Assembly (NCBI GenBank): GCA_947483555.1
Contig: CANKMW010000001.1
Coordinates: forward strand, 203,266-267,265
Source: Myxococcales bacterium
Lineage (GTDB): Bacteria; Myxococcota_A; Polyangia; Haliangiales; Haliangiaceae
Length of the DNA stretch: 64,000 nucleotides
Direction of reading: 5' to 3'
Part shown: one piece after another, positions 62,107 to 64,000 of the stretch
Layout: each line of letters begins with the position of its first letter
Numbering within the stretch: position 1 is the first letter of the stretch
Position numbers and translations under genes: made by a program
Notes under the pieces: generated by a model
The model's input: the letters and a program-made list of their open reading frames with translations, nothing else
Told to the model about the DNA's origin: nothing
The model's database searches: none

Positions 62107-62505
62107 ATGACCGTCGATCGGCAATTCCCTCGCTACGCGATCGGGACGGAGGTCACGCTTCGCACCGGCAGCGGCGTCGTGGCGCAAGGGCGGACCGCCA
62201 ACCTGTCGCGCGGCGGGCTGTGCGCCGAGCTCGACGCCGAGCCGCCGCGCGGCGAGAACCTCGAGCTCTCGATCACGCTGATCTTCAACGCCGACGGCAT
62301 GTCGGAGGCGCTGGCGCTGCCGGCCCGCGTGGTGTGGTGTACGTCGCTCGGTGGCGCGCACCAGGCCGGGCTGTCGTTCCTGCCGCTGACGGCCGAGCAG
62401 ACCGGCTTCCTCGACATGTTCATCCGGTTCCTCGACGACTCACCGATCGATGACGAGGAGGAGGCGGCCCGGTCGCGGTCGCTCGGCTTCGACCTGTCGC
62501 GTTAG
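62107..62505 (+). CDS. PilZ-domain protein (c-di-GMP-binding candidate)
   Basis: 132 residues. The RQFPRY N-terminal motif corresponds to the PilZ RxxxR, and TANLSRGGLCAELDAEPPRG contains the NxSxxG second motif; both are needed for c-di-GMP binding. Then ENLELSITLIF and ALPARVVWCTSLGGAHQAGL build the barrel. A short acidic C-terminus follows (DDSPIDDEEEAARS). GGTGAGG lies 6 bases before ATG 62107. The remnant at 4545 may be a decayed relative. Confidence 0.88.
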   Translation: MTVDRQFPRYAIGTEVTLRTGSGVVAQGRTANLSRGGLCAELDAEPPRGENLELSITLIFNADGMSEALALPARVVWCTSLGGAHQAGLSFLPLTAEQTGFLDMFIRFLDDSPIDDEEEAARSRSLGFDLSR

Positions 62506-62593
62506 GGGCGGAGTCACCACGCGCACCTACATCGCGCAAGGTGAACGCGGTCCTTACTCCGGCGCCGCCGATTCTCTACAATCCCGGTGGGGC

Positions 62594-64000
62594 ATGCGTC
62601 TCTCCTCCTGTCGCATCACCGTCATCGCATCGGCAATCGCATGCGCGCTGGTGGCGACCGCCGTCGCGCAGCCGGTCAAGAACCGCATCTCGGTGATGGT
62701 CGACTCGTCGGGCTCGATGCTGCTGACGCCGCAGATCATCACGTACGCCGAGAGTTGCTCCGCGTTGTGGAACCCGTGCACCCAGACCGGCAACCCGAAC
62801 GCGGGCCAGGAGACCTGCAACGCCTGCGTGCGCGACACGATCAGCTTCGTCCCTGGCTGCGCCAGCAACTGGACCGGCCCATCGACCGTCGGCGGCACCT
62901 GCGCCGACCTCTACCGGATCTGCGTCGCCAACCTGACCGGTCAGACGTGCACGCCGAACATGACGGTCACCGAGGGGATCCCGACCCGCGGCGACGGCTC
63001 GACCGAGCTCCCGGGCTGCGACCTCAACGGCGACGGCGTCGCCAACGAGAGTCGCATGTACCAGGCCAAGGAGGCGCTGCAGGACGTGACCGCCACCTTC
63101 GGCGAGGTCGAGTTCTCGTTGTGGCGGTACACGCAGATCACCGGCGGCCAGAACTGCACGGTCGATGGCAACTGCACCTCGCCGCTCACCTGCGAGGACC
63201 ACGACACCAACGGCACCGGGTCCAACCTGTGCGCCCTCGACGCCGACCTCCTCGATGGACCGACCGGCGCCGGCTTCGAGGGGCAGTGCGAGATCTTCAC
63301 GCACACCGGCTCGCCCAGCTCGTTCGCGTGTTCGACCTGCGACTTCGCCGCGACCTATGACCGCGCGGTCTGCGAGATGTACGACCTCGACCGCGTCAGG
63401 TCGTCGGCCTTGAGCTCGCTCAACGGCACCAGCACGGTGCAGTGTTTTCCGGCCGTCAACCCGCAGCACCGCTTCATGCGCTACACCGGCACCTGCACCG
63501 GTGGCGAGCAACTGGTCAACTTCCCGGCCACCGGCTTCGACGACAACTACAACTCGATCTTCGCGTGGATCGATCACAGCCAGCCGTCGTTCTCGGGCGA
63601 CGTCGAGCTGCGGCCCCAGGGCGGCACGCCGATCGCCTCGTCGTTGAGCAACATGCGAGCGTCGGTGCTCGCCAACGCCACCGCCGACACCAAGACGCCG
63701 TGTCGCAAGCATCAGGTCGTGTTCCTCACCGACGGCGGCGAGAGCTGCTCGACCGTGGCCGCCGCGGTCACCGCCGCCGGCACGTTCCAGAACATGTCGT
63801 TCACCAACGCCAGCGGGGTCTTCGTCCCCGACTACGACGTCCCGGTCTACATCATCGGCTTCGCGATCTGCGCCGGCTGCCAGACCCAGACCGACCTCAA
63901 CGCGATCGCCGCCGCCGGCGGCACCGGTCAGGCCATCTTCGTCAACAACCAGCTCGAGCTGCAGCTGGCGCTGGCCCAGATCGTCGCCGCCTCGGTGGTC
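62594..64000 (+). CDS. Exported vWA-domain protein (partial, runs past window end)
   Basis: 469 codons without a stop up to base 64000. Signal peptide MRLSSCRITVIASAIACALV then VAQ. A von Willebrand A domain follows: the MIDAS motif is RISVMVDSSGSML, with a later conserved strand VVFLTDGGESC. Between them are Cys-rich inserts (SCSALWNPCTQTGNPNAGQE and NCTVDGNCTSPLTCEDH) and DLNGDGVANE, an EF-hand-like loop. It is probably a surface adhesion or metal-dependent binding protein. TACAAT lies 11 bases before ATG 62594. Confidence 0.85.
   Translation, partial: MRLSSCRITVIASAIACALVATAVAQPVKNRISVMVDSSGSMLLTPQIITYAESCSALWNPCTQTGNPNAGQETCNACVRDTISFVPGCASNWTGPSTVGGTCADLYRICVANLTGQTCTPNMTVTEGIPTRGDGSTELPGCDLNGDGVANESRMYQAKEALQDVTATFGEVEFSLWRYTQITGGQNCTVDGNCTSPLTCEDHDTNGTGSNLCALDADLLDGPTGAGFEGQCEIFTHTGSPSSFACSTCDFAATYDRAVCEMYDLDRVRSSALSSLNGTSTVQCFPAVNPQHRFMRYTGTCTGGEQLVNFPATGFDDNYNSIFAWIDHSQPSFSGDVELRPQGGTPIASSLSNMRASVLANATADTKTPCRKHQVVFLTDGGESCSTVAAAVTAAGTFQNMSFTNASGVFVPDYDVPVYIIGFAICAGCQTQTDLNAIAAAGGTGQAIFVNNQLELQLALAQIVAASVV

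Overview
The window is about 64 kb of very GC-rich chromosomal DNA (roughly 70% G+C by eye). It is almost fully coding; the longest gap without a gene is about 250 bases. The gene set points to a myxobacterium, most likely a Haliangiales/Kofleriaceae-type member of Myxococcota. The reasons are: six Hanks-type Ser/Thr kinases, several with HRDVTPSN or HRDVSPHN catalytic loops; many lipoproteins with Asp/Gly/Pro-rich stretches after the lipobox Cys; PEGA, HEAT-repeat, AgmX-type and YXWGXW proteins; a TIGR04563-like ribbon-helix-helix protein; and a B12-dependent ribonucleotide reductase. No rRNA, tRNA, CRISPR array, transposase or phage gene was seen.

Layout. 1-7.7 kb: end of an unknown gene, a ceramidase-like lipoprotein, a hydrophobic 26-codon ORF coupled to a Dph6-like ATP pyrophosphatase, a lipoprotein, a frameshifted PilZ-like remnant, a ParE-type toxin-antitoxin pair, an ABC1/UbiB kinase and an FMN reductase. 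7.7-24 kb: five Ser/Thr kinases around a complete four-gene tyrosine-degradation operon (fah-maiA-hppD-hmgA), with a serine hydrolase, a lipoprotein and a nucleotidyltransferase pair. 23-36 kb: an ABC-2 exporter, hydrolase, GNAT and TerB proteins, a six-PEGA-repeat outer-membrane protein, UppP, a leucine-catabolism pair (enoyl-CoA hydratase and HMG-CoA lyase), a HAD phosphatase and a HEAT lipoprotein. 36-47 kb: a Phd/ParE toxin-antitoxin pair, a TonB-dependent receptor between two lipoproteins, a porin, a 1232-residue kinase/WD40 protein and an AgmX-type lipoprotein. 47-50 kb: a TetR-controlled operon (M24 peptidase, epoxide-hydrolase-like domain, PF10118-like hydrolase, truncated ASCH) in which a frameshift appears to split a two-domain fusion. 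50-64 kb: HEAT and YXWGXW proteins, a Rieske/cytochrome b pair with a diheme cytochrome c tail, a DksA-like protein, an RHH/hydrolase pair, class II ribonucleotide reductase, a PilZ protein and the start of a vWA protein.

The most distinctive signal cuts across genes. At about 17 starts a TANNNT hexamer ends 5-9 bases before the start codon (most often 6), usually with no Shine-Dalgarno sequence. This implies widespread leaderless transcription. It settles several start choices, supports the micro-ORF at 1990, and overlaps operator palindromes at the TetR and toxin-antitoxin promoters. A second group of genes (20419, 34588, 45197, 24965, 51391, 54579) has good Shine-Dalgarno sequences instead, so both initiation modes coexist.
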